DNA from: Prunella strophiata
Taxonomy: Eukaryota > Chordata > Aves > Passeriformes > Prunellidae
Length of the DNA: 64,000 nucleotides
Direction: 5' to 3'
Assembly (NCBI GenBank): GCA_036583965.1
Contig: JAZBQD010000014.1
Location: 68,351,895-68,415,894, forward strand
Shown: positions 22,615-35,145 of the stretch, one piece after another
How positions within the stretch are numbered: the stretch's first letter is position 1
Layout of the letters: every line of letters begins with the position of its first letter
The notes under the pieces: model-generated
Told to the model about the DNA's origin: nothing
The model's database searches: none
Seen by the model: the letters and a program-made list of their open reading frames with translations, nothing else
Program-made: the position numbers and the translations under genes

Positions 22615-25600
22615 AGCAGAAATCAGTATTTTTTACAAATATTCACTTCCTACATTGTGCTGCTGCACAGTGACAAATACACATGCCAGATACATTTATA
22701 TACTACATACTTCATAGCAGAAAAAATAACCAGTGCAGAAATCTTACTCCACCAGTGTAATGGAAACAGAAATTATTTACCTTTCAATTTGCACAGATTC
22801 ATGAGCAGGCTTTCCCTCAAACAACAAGTTCTTCCTCTGGCATATGCAAGATGCCCTCTTGAGATCAGCACCTGGAATTTACAAAATGGTTTATTTAAAT
22901 GCATGTTTGCATTTCCACTTCAGCTTCCCCTCATGAAATGCAGAGAAGTCACACAGTTATGGTAAAAATAAAGATTTTAGGGATTGCTCAATGCCCTGTT
23001 AGCCATGCTAGGGACTGGAAGATCCAGAAGATGAGAGGGATCTTTACTGCATGCTGAGCAAGGATCATCTGGATCAACTGGTGAGCATCTGGCAGTGCTG
23101 CAATCAATTACATCTGCACAACCATGCACAGCTTAGAATATTTACTGATCCTTACTCCTGAACCTCTTGTACTACTACTCAGCTTTGTGCATGTGACTTC
23201 TGTGACAGGACAGTCACACCATGAGGATAAAAGCAGACATTGTGCTTCAATAATAAACACTGATGTTGGCACACGCCATGGAAATTACAGAGCTAATTAG
23301 AGGACAACATAATGCTCCATGTATTGAACACAGCCAGGCAAGGGATGGGAAAAGGGGCTGCTGGATTCTGAAAATAAATTTGTTTTTGCTTTGATCTACA
23401 ACATCCATTAAACAACTTTAGTTGCATTAGAAAAATATGTCCCTGTCCATCAGAAAACATAACATACATTCAAATTACTCCTTATCTTTTTACTCTCCTT
23501 CCCACAACTGGCTCCACCTTTTTGAAGCTGCAAACAAGGTCAGCATCTCATAATTGAAGCACTAAAGGATGGATGGAATTCTGATTTTCTTTGGGACCTG
23601 AGAAACTCAGTTTGTGCAGTAGGTGTTTGTTTACCTTTCCCAGTGATTTCCAAGGAAGGCAACTACTGTAGAAGGACAGAGATCAAGACACACTGATCTA
23701 GAAGCTTCACATAAAACAGAATATAAAGAGCTTGGTTTTCTAGTTTACTGCCTGAGGCAAGAGAGACATAAAAAAAACGAGAAAGCACAAGGAATAATAA
23801 GACAATAAAACCAGCTATAAAGGCAGATTAACAGCCTTTCTACTGTAGGCTGTATCACAGGAAGATAAAGTTTTAAAATAGAGGCTTAAATACGAAGGTG
23901 TTTTTGTGGCATTTACAGAGGGTTGGCATGGGAGAAAGCTCCTTTCTGTTGACACAGAACTGAGCTGCAGCAGATTGCTATCAATCCACGTGTACAAGCC
24001 ACACAAACATCCTGGAAGGAAAACAAAATGATGCACACAGGTGCAGGTCTGGAACCTGACTACAGAAAGAGAGAGAGAGAGAATAATCATATCATTGAAA
24101 AATAATCAAATCCATTACTGCAATGGAAATCTGGGAAGAGAGAAGATGCAGAATGTGCACACAGAGAATGTAACATCACTGTGCACATTAAAAATATGAT
24201 TAAGAAAGACCACAAAATCCCCAGAATCATGGTTATCCAGTCAGGATGGAATCTCAAATGGAAACATCATTGATGCTGCTGAAAGTTTGACCAGTGTAAA
24301 AAAGGAAGCATGAAGAACTAGTGTCAATATTTGGTTAAGAAAAAGCAACTGGAAACGTTGAAGTTTCCAATGAATTCAAGAGGCAGATGTCAGTCTGGAA
24401 GTGGTGTAGGATGGAATCACAGAGGTGAATCTTAAATTGCAAATGACTGGTACAACTTCATAATTCTAAAAATGTGGCCATTACTAAACTAAGGAAAAAT
24501 AAACTTTAAAAAAAAAACCCGAGTGATTCAGTCATTGAGAGATTTCACTGCTTATTCTGCCAGCATTCAAGTTCTCCTGTTTGCAGACATAAGTTAATTC
24601 ATCAATTACTAAATGAGTTCAGTTAGTTCACAGCGTGTAATTAATTTATTCTCCTCTCTTAACAGGCACATCCTAATGTCACTTTGTAGTATTTTGCAAA
24701 TTCAATTACTAGACACAATGAGAAAAAGGGAATTTTGAAGGCAGAAAATGAAACTGCAGGAAAGACAGATGCAAAACCTATGGAGATAATGTACAACACA
24801 AATAGCATCTGGCAGCAAGGTCCTTTCCCTGCCCAGCAGGGCTGACTGTTCTGAATTAACTTTTCTGTGGTTGGAACAGGTCTGGGAAGTTGGGTGCAGG
24901 AATGTGGCAGCTGCCAGCTCATGGTGGTATCCCCACAGCCATTTCCCTGCAGCTGGACTGAATTCTCATTTCTCCCACCCCTTCCAGTCCTTTGCAAACA
25001 GTTTCATCAAGAGATCCCTTTTTTCATGGAACTACTCTGGATTTCTCTGTGGTTTTAACAGTGGCCAAGGAAATTCACTCAAGAGGAAATTCACTCCCCA
25101 TAATTCCTACTGTAGCCACTGTGAAGGTTAAAAGGATTAAACAGTTGAAGTGATGACTGGGATAATAAAGTATGTGCTGTGTAATGCCAGCTGCACAGGC
25201 CTTGACAGAGTAAAGCTTTAGAAAAAAATAGAAGAGGAAAGCCTTTAAATATAAAACCTGACAGTCCCTTGAACATATCTGCACTCCAAAGTCCACGTGC
25301 AAAGCAGGAGTTGGGAGGAGAGCTCTGGATGGGTGTTGGGATGGAGGTTTCAGGCAGCTCCTGCAGCAGTGCCAAGGTTGGGAGCAACCCCAGTTAGGTC
25401 AGATCTGCCTCTCACACTCACCAACCCTTCAGCACAGAGGGAAAATAGCTCCAGATTCACCCTCAGCCAAGGAGGGCAATCAGCTGAACCATGGTCAGGG
25501 TAATGGACTGCAATTACACCTTCATTAACAGGAAAATTAAGTTAGGTTTCAGTAACAAGCCATAAAATTTTTCTTGTGTTAGTGCAACACACACAGAGCT

Positions 25601-28600
25601 GGAGCTCTGGGAAGGCCAGTCCTGTTTCATGGGTGATGCAGCACCAGGCAGGGACACATGGCTGTCCAGTGTCCCCTGCCATGAGACTGGGAGTCTGCAG
25701 GCATCAGCCACATGGCCTGTCTCAGTTCTGCCTGGATTTTGGCAGGATTTAGGTGCCTAGACTCTGGAGTGATAGAACTACTCTCTTCAGTAGCTGCTGG
25801 GGCATCAGCATGTGCTGTACCACAGCCAAAGGTGTCCCAGCTGGCATGAGGGAACCTGCTTCTCACCTAGACTTTTCTGCAAGAAAAAAGCAGCCTGAAC
25901 ATCACTAAGTGCCCTGGAAGAGCCTGTAAATCGACCAAAATCCATGCCAACACCAGAGCCCTTCCCAGAACTGGGCTGCACAGAGGTCCCTAGTGGTCAC
26001 CACCTTCCACTGGACATGAAGTACCACCTGAAAAGCAGGAGAGCCCCTTTCCATGCCTGTTCAGCCTTCAGCTTCACACCACCCTGGAAAACTGGAGCAG
26101 CACAGATGCAAAATGTGAGGCTGAACGTGTCTCTGCATTGTTTGTGTGGCTCCTGGTACCCAACAAGCTGTTCCACACCAAACCTGAGCTTCCCTGTGCT
26201 CCCTGCCAGGCACACACAACCTCAGAGCAACTGATGCCCAAACCCCTGTCTAGTGTGTCACAAACAAGATCCTCTCTCTACAGTGCTTATCTTGATTCCA
26301 AAATTACATGACATCCATACCCCTGCCATCTTCTGAACACCTCAAGTGTCCCCCACAGCCTCTTCAGTCTCATTCTGTCCCATTCTGGTGGAAACAGAGC
26401 TCTGCCTGTGATCCAGGACTTTTTTTCATATCACATGTAGGAATTATTTCCTAATTCTGGCCCAGACAGTTGAGTTCCACACCCAAGGGCAAAAATCCAG
26501 CATGGATACAATAAACTGGGCATCTATGTGCTTTAAAAGCTCAGTACTGGATATTTCTAAAGAGAGTGTGTGGTGCATGTACAGGGGGACACAGCTAAGC
26601 ATCATTTTGATCTGAAGCTTAAAATACACAACCCTTCCTGAACTACTTCTGTATCTGCATGGAAAATTGGTGATATTCCTGATGAAAAATGAATAATTAA
26701 AGTAATTTTGAAAGTGCTTAAAAGGACAGTAACAGATAAGACAAAACTGATTCAGACTACAGCACTGCAGTGAGACAAGAATGACAATGATTATGCTTGA
26801 GGTGTTAATTTTAATTTGAGACAAACTGTAGCAGAACTGCTACAGCAGCTTGCTAATTCTATTACTAATCCTTACATCACACTTTCCTGGATTCCTTATG
26901 GATTTCCCTCCTAACAGCCTCTGCTTTATCAGCATTTTTTTGGCAAAAGGAATTACAGTAACTTCTGCTACAAGGGAGTAATTGTGTCAGGGGGTTGGTG
27001 AGGAAGATTCCCTTGCATTTCCAGATTGGAGCAGCACTCTGCTTACTGTGCTCTCTGCAACACCTCACTGGAACAACCCTCATCCTGCCCTCAGGGCCAT
27101 GAAAGTTGTATTGGGTTTCCAGTTAAGGTGAGGATAATGTGTATCCTGTGTGGATGTGACAAGATAGGCTAAACCAGCCAAAATAACTGAAGTAAAAATG
27201 CAAACTGCACTTTAAAATACCACACAGATTTTTAAAACAATGCAGACTCAAAGCAAGAAGTCAGAAGCCTGACAGATCATAGGAATACAGATTATGAAAC
27301 CATAAAAAATCATTTAAAGCTGGATAATTAGGCCCACACCACAAACACTTATTTTTTTTTCTCCTAAATGCAACAGCCCTCACTTCATGTGTCAATACTA
27401 TTAAAACATTGCTTTGTATCATTGCCCATGGCTACAAAACCTCTTTCTTTAAACACCCCAGTCCTAGACATTTTCAGATGCAAAGGAATGGAGGGGAAAG
27501 ATTGCCTACAATGCCCCAATCAAACTTGTATTTTTTTTCTGCTCAAATCCACAGTTCTGTATCCTAAAAGCCAGATGCTGAGCATATCTGCTGCATCACT
27601 TCCCTGAACCCCTGCCAGCTCTATCTGCTCTCTGAAATCCCCTGCGGAGATTTCCAACACACCGTGAGCCCGGCACGGCTCCGCCTCCGACCCTTCCTGT
27701 TAGGGACTCCTGAGCAATGGGCTTTATCTCATTAATTCAGTGTTTTTTAGGAAACTACTTTTCCCTGCCAGTTTTTAAACCCAGAGGAATTTTCTAGATG
27801 TGCAGTGACAGCGCATGAGTAATAGCTCCCTCATTAAACGACCAGGGAGTCATAAAACAAAACAAATTGTTCAGCTTCCCAGTGTTTTTCCGATTTGCTT
27901 TCCCTTTCCAAGTCCTGTAGAGCTCACAAACATCCAAACTATCTAAGTGACGTCATTTCTAGTCAGAATTCTTAAAGGAAACAACATGTCCTCTGCCTGT
28001 TGCTCAATCCTCTGGTATTCTTGCAGTCATTTATTTGTGCCCCTGAGTAGTTTCAAGTCATTTTGTTTTTTAAAATCAAGAGCTAGTTGTGCCCATGTGA
28101 AATATGTACTTCCAGAACACACCATGAAAAGCTCATTTGGCATGGGAGAGGAGATGCGTTGTGTTTACTCCTGCTGGGAACAGGTTCTTTATCCCATTTT
28201 GAAACCTGGGAACCACAACTATACAACTTATACCTAGCATTGATTCAAGGAGTATTTTGAAAGGCCACGATTTCTGCATTGGTTTGTGAGAAGGAGAGAA
28301 GATCTCAGTCTCCTGTGTTTCCGTTCAGGATGAAGAACAAGATACCAAAACAACTCTGAGAGGTGAAAAGGCTTAAAAATATTTGCATTTAGTATGTATT
28401 TTGGCAGGCTTGCAGAGGCTCTAACTACTATAGTTTTCAGAACAATTCTTTAACGTGCTCTTGCAATCCTCACCTTAAGACAGCAAAGGAAGAACTGAGT
28501 AGAGTCAGTCTGAGGTGACCTGAATTCAGTATTCAGTGTTTTTACTGAAAAATGTGGTTTGCTTCAGGAAAACTTCAGCTCCTTTCGCCTGAACAAAATC

Positions 28601-29163
28601 TGGAGCTGCAGAATGAAAACCATTTCAGACAGCCTGAACATCTCACACCACTGAGATTTTAATTCTTTTTAGATCTTTTAATGAGCAGCAGAAAGCAAAG
28701 GAATGAGATAAACTGGGAAGCTCCAGACCACAGTCCCTAATGCATTTGGCAGCTGTGAGGAGACCCACGACACACGCCAGGCTCACTGACCTTGCAGATT
28801 TCTCCAGGATTAGAAAACAAACCAGCTGAAAGCTTCTTCCCTTTTACAGGGAACTGTGCTCTCTGTATCTACAAGTAAATGTTTTGATGCTGATGAATAA
28901 TCAGCAGCTTTAAATACACATCTGAGTCAGGCAAAGAAGTGATGAATGTCAGGGGAAGACTACCTGAGCAAAAGGTGAGTGGAGACTCCAGCCCAGTGCC
29001 TCAGGGATGCTCAAGAGGCTCACTGCTGATGATTTCACTACCAGTTTGGTATTCAAACACCTCTAAGGACACAGGCTGTCACAATTTGCCTCTTTACACT
29101 GCTTTATAATTGGCAACAAAGGTGGGAACAACTTGCCAGCTTCGCTTGTCACATCATCCTTAC
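22615..29163. other. Long unique AT-rich stretch, no firm gene
   Basis: About 6.5 kb without a recognised repeat apart from a short GA run (24067-24083). A small CpG cluster at about 27645-27700 (seven or so CpGs in 60 bases) is unexplained. A possible non-coding exon at 28850-28974 (acceptor CTTCCCTTTTACAG, donor AAAG|GTGAGT) is stopped in all three frames. Several other acceptor-like tracts occur without a partner. Confidence 0.5.
24067..24083. repeat. Short (GA)n microsatellite
   Basis: Eight GA units between ACAGAAA and ATAATC. Too short to be more than a simple repeat. Confidence 0.85.
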
Positions 29164-29251
29164 GACAGCGTGCGGAGGTACCGCCGAGGAAGGGGGATTT
29201 CGTCAGGACTGAAATACATCGCAGACACCGTGGCAGATGGCACTGGGTGAA
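29164..29251 (-). CDS. Candidate internal or terminal coding exon (minus strand), unidentified
   Basis: On the minus strand, a pyrimidine-rich acceptor (CTTTTCAATTCCATTTCAG) precedes the block and a donor-like GTAAGG follows it. The 88-base block holds seven CpGs while its surroundings have almost none, a pattern typical of coding exons in avian introns. One frame is open throughout, with normal-looking codon use. It includes the peptide segments VPSATVSAMYFSPDEI and PLPRRYLRTLS. If the donor is not used, that frame ends at a TAA (plus 29160-29162), so it could be the last exon. A second frame is also open. I do not recognise the protein. A second AG allows an alternative start at 29242. This is the best coding candidate in the window, but it is unproven. 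Confidence 0.33.
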
Positions 29252-31430
29252 CTGAAATGGAATTGAAAAGTTCAGGGTATTTCAGAGAAGGTTCATTTGA
29301 GATGAAACGAGGTAACAGCTTAAGGAATACAGAACAGTGAAGGGAGACAAAAAACGTATCCTCTTCATCCTTCTCCCGACATACGGAGATGCTCAATGAA
29401 CTGCAATGACTGTAAATATTTTGGCATTTACATCACAGCCACAACTGAATGCTGACTTGTCCTGATACCCTGGAACCTCCCCAGGCATACACCCCCCTGC
29501 CCTGCACATTTTGCAGTCCAAAGGGTGAAGAAATCTCTCTTGTCATCTGTTTAAATGCAAAGCACAGGTGAAGTGGGGACCTCACAAGAATATGCTAAAG
29601 CCAAGACTGGAGAAGGGTTAAGAAATTAAACCTTTGGACAGATAATAGAAACCCCCAAGGTTAGTGTGAAAGATCAGAAATAACCCTTTGAATCTTTAAT
29701 AACATGTCCTCTACAAGGACTCCATCACCTCCCTGAAGTCTTTCATACTCTCTGTTGCCAGAGATGTCACTGGAATGGGCACGTCACAGGTCTGAGACTC
29801 TGCTGATGCTGCTAAGATACAACTCAGTTTAACATTTCAGGAACAAGCCTGCTACTGAAGCAGAGTTTGGACAGCATTCCCAAAGCCACAGAGCCCATCA
29901 GGCCTGTGGTCAGCTCCTCATTAAAAGAAGCAACAAGGAACAAAACCCCAACCTCTTTTCCAGGCAGTGAATGACACCAGCATGAGACTGACAACTTTCA
30001 GGATGAGGTCACCTCCGTTTCCCTTCAGAAATGAAGCTGGCAAGTACAATTAACAATAATTAAAAACTCCTTTCACAAAGGGACACTACACTTTTATTAT
30101 CTCTGCTGAAGCCTAATCAAAAGCATCACAATGGGCTTGTTGATTTTTTTTTTAAACCAAGACACGATGAAAGACAGAAAGAAAACTGGCAATTAAAAAC
30201 AGAAACCCTATTTTCTTAGGTGCCATAGTATTTTGGCTCAAAATACGTATTGTTCCCCTGCTTCCCTGAAAGAAACTCAGTACTTACTAGATATGGGAAA
30301 GCATAACCAAAAATTTTAATTTACCAAAAAAAGAAGCTTAATGGATAAATAAAAGTGCTTGTGACACTGAAAGTTATATGAGAAGTGCAAGCAACAAGCT
30401 GTAATCACAGTCATGAAAAGTTTCTGGCATTGGAACCAATGATTTTCTTCAGCACAGAGTTCCAGCTGCACTAAGTTCCTTTGCATCCCAATTTACTATT
30501 AAGAAATATGATTATATGACAGCCAAACCCCATCCATGGATTCTGCTGCTCATCTACAGTGCAATAACAACTTTATAAACCCTTTAAAATGCTTTTATTT
30601 TCACTATGGACACTGAAGGTCCCACTGCTCTTTATCAGGGAAGGTATTTTGCTATCGGTGCCTCCTCCCATACGCAAGCAGAACTGCCAGATCAGATTTA
30701 CCAGCAGAGCTTTAGGGTGCAGATTAAACCCTGGCAATTGGCTTTCACCCAGAAACTTGAGTGCCTAAATAACTTCTAAAAGTGTGATTACTTCTGAAAG
30801 ATTTAGTGTTACAACCCCCAAATAACCCCACTGCTGTGCAGAACACGCTGCAATCTGAGTGGCATCGGGCACATGGGTGCCCCTCTCCCAGGAGCGTGGG
30901 AGTGGATGATTTTCCCAAGATTGAGCCAATTTTAGGACAGAAGGGTGAGCCCAGGGACTGAGGAATGAGAGGGTTAAGTGGGAAGCAGGCAGAGTGGAGG
31001 GTGAGCCACACAGCAGGAAGCCCACCTGCCCCCGGAGCGATGCCCACGGACAAGGAGCGGTGCCAGCCCACAGCCCGGAATAGCAGCAGGGCAGGCAGAA
31101 GGGAAGGAAATGCACAGTCTTGGGCAAGAGGTCACCCCAGTCTGAACACATCAGCACTTGAAGTGTGGTTTTACAAGGGCCTGACTCCACAAATCCCCTC
31201 TGATACCAAGGGTCATGACTCGAGAGGCCAAGGGCGCTGTGACACGATCCGGTCACTCTGCCACTTCATAGACAAGTGTAAACAGGGAAGTCACGTGGCA
31301 TCCATCATGTAGTGACTTCCTGAGTGCCACCCAGGCTCAGAACATGGCCCACACAGTGTCTGCAAAAATGGGAACCTTTAAGCACCTCCTATTAGGGGAC
31401 ACCCATGCCTGCCATCCTCCGTGACTCAGG
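29252..31430. other. Unique sequence, no gene seen
   Basis: AT-rich until about 30.75 kb, then moderately GC-rich with some CpGs (30840-31260). The GC-rich part is open on the minus strand for 163 codons (30765-31256), without a recognisable domain. No repeat is recognised. Confidence 0.5.
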
Positions 31431-31820
31431 AATCCGTTTCTGGACGCCAGCGCGCATTTCCCGCTGCCTTCCCCTGCAGTGCACAGAGCAGAGACAGGAG
31501 CTCAGTGCTGACACAGTAAGTAGATTGACTGCAGGATTTTGCTTTTTGGACCCAGTCCCAATTTCAGTCTGATCTGCTTCTCAGATAGGAGGCTGTACAT
31601 TGTCACAGCGTTTGTAAAGAGCGGTTGCTACACTGATTCCACGAGATAGGCGAGGCTGTGCATCTGCATATCAGAAAACCAGATCGTGCACGCTGCAGAT
31701 GCATCGAATTTTCTCAGAATAATGAAGTGGAGAGACACTGAAAACAGCATGGAAATCATTTGATGGGCTTCTTCCAAACACGCTGGTATAAATACAGGTC
31801 AAATTTGCATCGTTATGTTT
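31431..31820. promoter_or_regulatory. Candidate conserved non-coding block around a microexon-like site
   Basis: The stretch keeps scattered CpGs (31441-31465, 31600-31720), POU-like words (CTGCATAT and TTTGCAT) and no repeat sequence. It surrounds the possible 36-nt exon listed separately. Deeply conserved intron flanks are a known property of neural microexons. Conservation here is inferred only from appearance. Confidence 0.2.
31480..31515 (+). CDS. Candidate 36-nt microexon
   Basis: An acceptor with a strong C/T tract (GCTGCCTTCCCCTGCAG) is followed by 36 bases and then a perfect GTAAGT donor. The length is a multiple of three. Two frames are open; frame 0 reads CTEQRQELSADT and the second contains AQSRDRSSVLT. 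TGC words lie just upstream of the acceptor AG, as described for SRRM4-dependent neural microexons. No gene is recognised. Pairs of good splice sites this close do occur by chance, so confidence stays low. Confidence 0.25.
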
Positions 31821-33225
31821 TTAAAGCCTTTTGAAAAGCAAATATTTTATAACAGTTGAGACAACAAGCCTGGGCGACAGCAGATTTGGACTGGTTTGTC
31901 CTATTACTACAACACTGACTGTGGATCATGCCATGGAAAAATTCAACTTTCAGTCAGCTACTCAAGTAACAGGTGAAATATTCCCAGTGCTCAGCATCCA
32001 GAAGATGTCACCACAAGCTGGAATTAAGCACACAGGTGCTTCCTGCTGCCTGGCACACTGAAAATCACGCTTTTCAAAGGATGGTTACACACATTTAAAA
32101 TGGAGATGTATTAACCAGTCCCTATCACTAAATAAATCTGAAGCACACAAGCAGCTCAGAAGCTCCTTTCTTACATACTATAATCCTAACAGATCCCTGT
32201 ACCTTTTCTTTGACACTATTTTATTAAGTTTACTCAGGAAAGAATGCAGCCTTGCTAATCCACGTGGCACTGACCATTATCTTTTAACAGCTGTACCATT
32301 TTGAGACAATTTTTGACAGGAATTCACATGCTATGATACCACTAGGATTTGAAACACATGCATTTTAGACCAAAAACCTTGAAGATTCCAGGCATCTCCT
32401 GAAGGACTGCAGGAAGAAGGTCTTCAGACCCCTCACTTTTTGTTTGCTGCTCAGCATTTCTTCTGGCAAATGAACCGTAACATTTTAAGCAGACAAATTG
32501 CCTCTCACAAATGTATTGGTTCTACCAGACTGACTAAGACAGACAAATAGCAAAACCTTGTTTCTGGCAGTAAATAACAAGCTGCTTTGAACTATTTTTC
32601 AGCCCAGAACTGCAAATTAACAAGTCCATGCACAGTCTCCATTACAAAGCACTGTAATATGTAAAAAGGGTGCTATGAATTTTAATGCAAAAGTGTGTGA
32701 CGTATCTTCCAGATGGGAAGCATTAGAAAAAATGTTATTACACACACATATTTTTAATATTAGGCAAATGAGACATCTTGCATGCAGCCACGTTCATGGG
32801 GCAGCTATCACAACTAAAATGCGTGGTTGATCATAGGGAATTAAAAAAAAAATTATTCAGACAAAACCACAAAATCACAAGGGATGGGTGATGTATTTTT
32901 TTACCACCCTCCTTGCCCTGCCCCTTTGCAGCAATGTAAATGGTTTCAACATGTTAAAAAAAAAACCGAAACAATTTAAAAAAATCTTATTCTTGAAGCT
33001 GTCTGGTTGTTCTCCTACAGACACTATCTCAGCATTATGCAGCCACTGCAGCCATGAACTGCTGCTTTCTGGTTTGCTGAGATCAAGTGAGTGGCTCCCC
33101 TCACTTTCCCTTGAGCAACAAACAGAAAAACTCTGGGTAATGAAAGCGCCAGAAGATAGAACCTCCAGTAATAAAATCTATTTTACAACAGCAGGAAAAC
33201 AAATTTAAGATAATATGTAGGGCCT
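31821..33225. other. AT-rich unique sequence, no gene seen
   Basis: AT-rich unique DNA with short A runs near 32840 and 32960. No repeat family or exon-like block is recognised. Confidence 0.55.
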
Positions 33226-33567
33226 TCAGGGAGACACTGAAACAGCCTTCTCCCACCTAAAGGAGCTCTAAGAGAGCTGGAGAGGGATTTTGGACAAGGA
33301 CATGGAGTGACAGGACACAGGGAATGGCTTCTCAATGGCAGAGAGCAGGGCTAGATTTGGTATCAGGGAGAAATTCTTCACTATAAGGGGAGTGAGACAC
33401 TGGAACTGGTTGCCCAGAGAAGATGCCCCATCCCTGAAGTGTTCAAGGACAGGTTGGATGGGGACTGGAGCAAGCTGGGATAGTGGAAGGTGTCCTTGCC
33501 CATGGCAGGGGGTTGGAACAAGAGGATCTTCAAAGTCCCTTCCAACCCAAACCACCCTGTGATCCTA
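33226..33567 (+). mobile_element. CR1: CR1 LINE 3' fragment
   Basis: Plus-strand CR1 of about 340 bases. Landmarks are AGAGAGCTGGAGAGGGATTT, CATGGAGTGACAGGACACAG, CAGGGAGAAATTCTTCACTA, GTTGCCCAGAGAAGATGCCC and TCCCTTCCAACCCAAACCAC. Relative to other copies a short internal piece is missing (the CTGTGGCTGCCCC part). It is inactive. Confidence 0.93.
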
Positions 33568-34669
33568 CAACTTCATGTCACTGTGGTGGTTAAAATATGA
33601 GCTGAAAGGCTCAGAAATCTCTGGGGCAGTATGAAGTGAAACAAGCCAAGCCAAAAGGTCTTTTTTCTCATCAATGCACCTTTGATCATGTTGTTCACAA
33701 CTTTCTGTAGCAGCTACAACATACTGACCCCTTATGCAACCCAAGCCTTGGAAAAGTCAGTAACCTCCACTCCTGCAGCAGCTTCCTGCACCTGCCCCTA
33801 CAGGTAATAAAGGATTACATGGATCAGAACTGCTGTGTTTATGAAACTTTGTTTTTTTTCTGCTCAGCAAGCAGCTCGTTTATTCTTAAAATAAAAGGAG
33901 TGGCTGCGTTAGGGAAGAAAGAAAGAAAAAAAAAAAAAAAAAAAAAAAAAAAGGAAAGAAAAACAACATAATGAAAAGGAAGAACACACCCATATGGAAA
34001 AAAATGGCCAAAGACAAAGCAGGCTTATTGAAAATGCTGTGCAACCCAGTCACTGACAAAACCAAACTATGAATTAGCCAGAAGGGAAACTTCAAGGTTC
34101 TCGTTCCTGTGTGCATTCAGAATCTGTTCCACACTTCCACAGAGGTCTCATGCTACTCTTAGGATTGTTGTGATAAGTTTTAAGCATCAAGCAGAGCAAT
34201 AAACAAACTCCTAGTTAGTCCTGCCACTGTAAATATTTTAACTGTGTCCCTTGCAGACCCACAGGTGGCAACTGGGAGCAGAGTTTTTCTGACAAAGCAG
34301 TTCAGTTCCTGCAGCTCCCAAAGCACATGTAAACACCACCAGGATCACTGCTTAGGTAAGGAATGCAAATTTGAGGGTCTGACAGATCTACAACCCAACA
34401 GGCTTGTATTAAACATACTCCACGTTCCTCTGGATTTTATTCTGCACAGTTACTACACATTTGAACATCAGAGAGCGATTTGGGCTGTTTTAATGGCAAG
34501 AAACATCTGCTTAAGTACAGCAAATTGTTTCTGGATTTGTCTGGGATTTAAAAAATGAGTAAACACTGACTACTGTACAAGCTGTCTTGGCTGTAGTTCC
34601 AAGCTTTATAGGAAATGTACTTTGCAACAGGTGACCATGTTCAAGATGAGGAAGATTTCACTGAAATGG
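33568..34669. other. Unique sequence with an A27 tract
   Basis: A GAAA-rich run leads into A27 at 33926-33952, then a further purine-rich run. The rest is AT-rich unique DNA. No gene or other repeat is recognised. Confidence 0.55.
33926..33952. repeat. Poly-A tract, A27
   Basis: An uninterrupted A run embedded in a longer purine-only segment (about 33912-33965). Likely length-variable. Confidence 0.9.
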
Positions 34670-34893
34670 TCCAAAGTCTGGAGAGCATCTGCCATAAGGA
34701 AAGGCCAGAGAACTGGGGATGATCAGCCTGGAGAAGGCTCCAGGGAGACCTTAGAACTCCTTCCAGTGACTAAAGGGGCTTCAAGAGAGCTGGAGAGGGA
34801 CTTGGGACAAGAGGGAATGACTTCACACTGTCAGAGGGCAGGATTAGATTCAGTATTAAGGAGAAATTCTTTATTTTGAGGGTGGTGAGGCAT
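34670..34893 (+). mobile_element. CR1: CR1 LINE internal 3' fragment lacking its terminus
   Basis: Plus-strand CR1: ACTGGGGATGATCAGCCTGG, TTCAAGAGAGCTGGAGAGGG, CAGAGGGCAGGATTAGATTC and AGGAGAAATTCTTTATTTTG. It stops shortly after GGTGGTGAGGCATC, before the usual terminal 150 bases. Retrotransposition alone normally keeps the 3' end, so a later deletion is likely. Confidence 0.87.
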
Positions 34894-35118
34894 CTTATCT
34901 GGCTACTGATGAAAACCTGCAGGGACTGGTGTTTTCAGAACACTGCATATGAAGTTATTCCTTAGTAAATACCTTTTTGGCAGCTAAGACAAGCCCTGTC
35001 ACTTCCTGCAGTCACTCACCTCTATTTGGGCTTCAAAAGGACTTGCTCTATTACAGTAAGTATTGAGAATGCACCCTGTACAATTTAATATGACTTAACA
35101 GGGCAGCAGAGACCTTAC

Positions 35119-35145
35119 CTTGGACAACAGCCTGACTGCACCTGA
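35119..35145 (-). CDS. Candidate 27-nt microexon (minus strand)
   Basis: On the minus strand, the acceptor GTGACCTCTCTGTAG is followed by 27 bases and the donor AAG|GTAAGG. The length is a multiple of three and all three frames are open; frame 0 reads SGAVRLLSK. Nothing identifies the parent gene. A chance pairing of splice-like motifs is a real alternative. Confidence 0.18.

Noticed and set aside
22785..22874. Exon-like minus-strand block with donor GAAAG|GTAAAT
   Set aside because: Donor weaker (GTAAAT), acceptor choice ambiguous, no CpG enrichment, and the open length is common by chance.
25849..25895. Very strong minus-strand acceptor (GCTTTTTTCTTGCAG)
   Set aside because: The nearest donor leaves only about 10 bases, and the frames after it stop soon; isolated strong acceptors are common.
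28850..28974. Plus-strand block with strong acceptor and donor AAAG|GTGAGT
   Set aside because: All three frames contain stops, so it is not coding; a non-coding exon is possible but unsupported.
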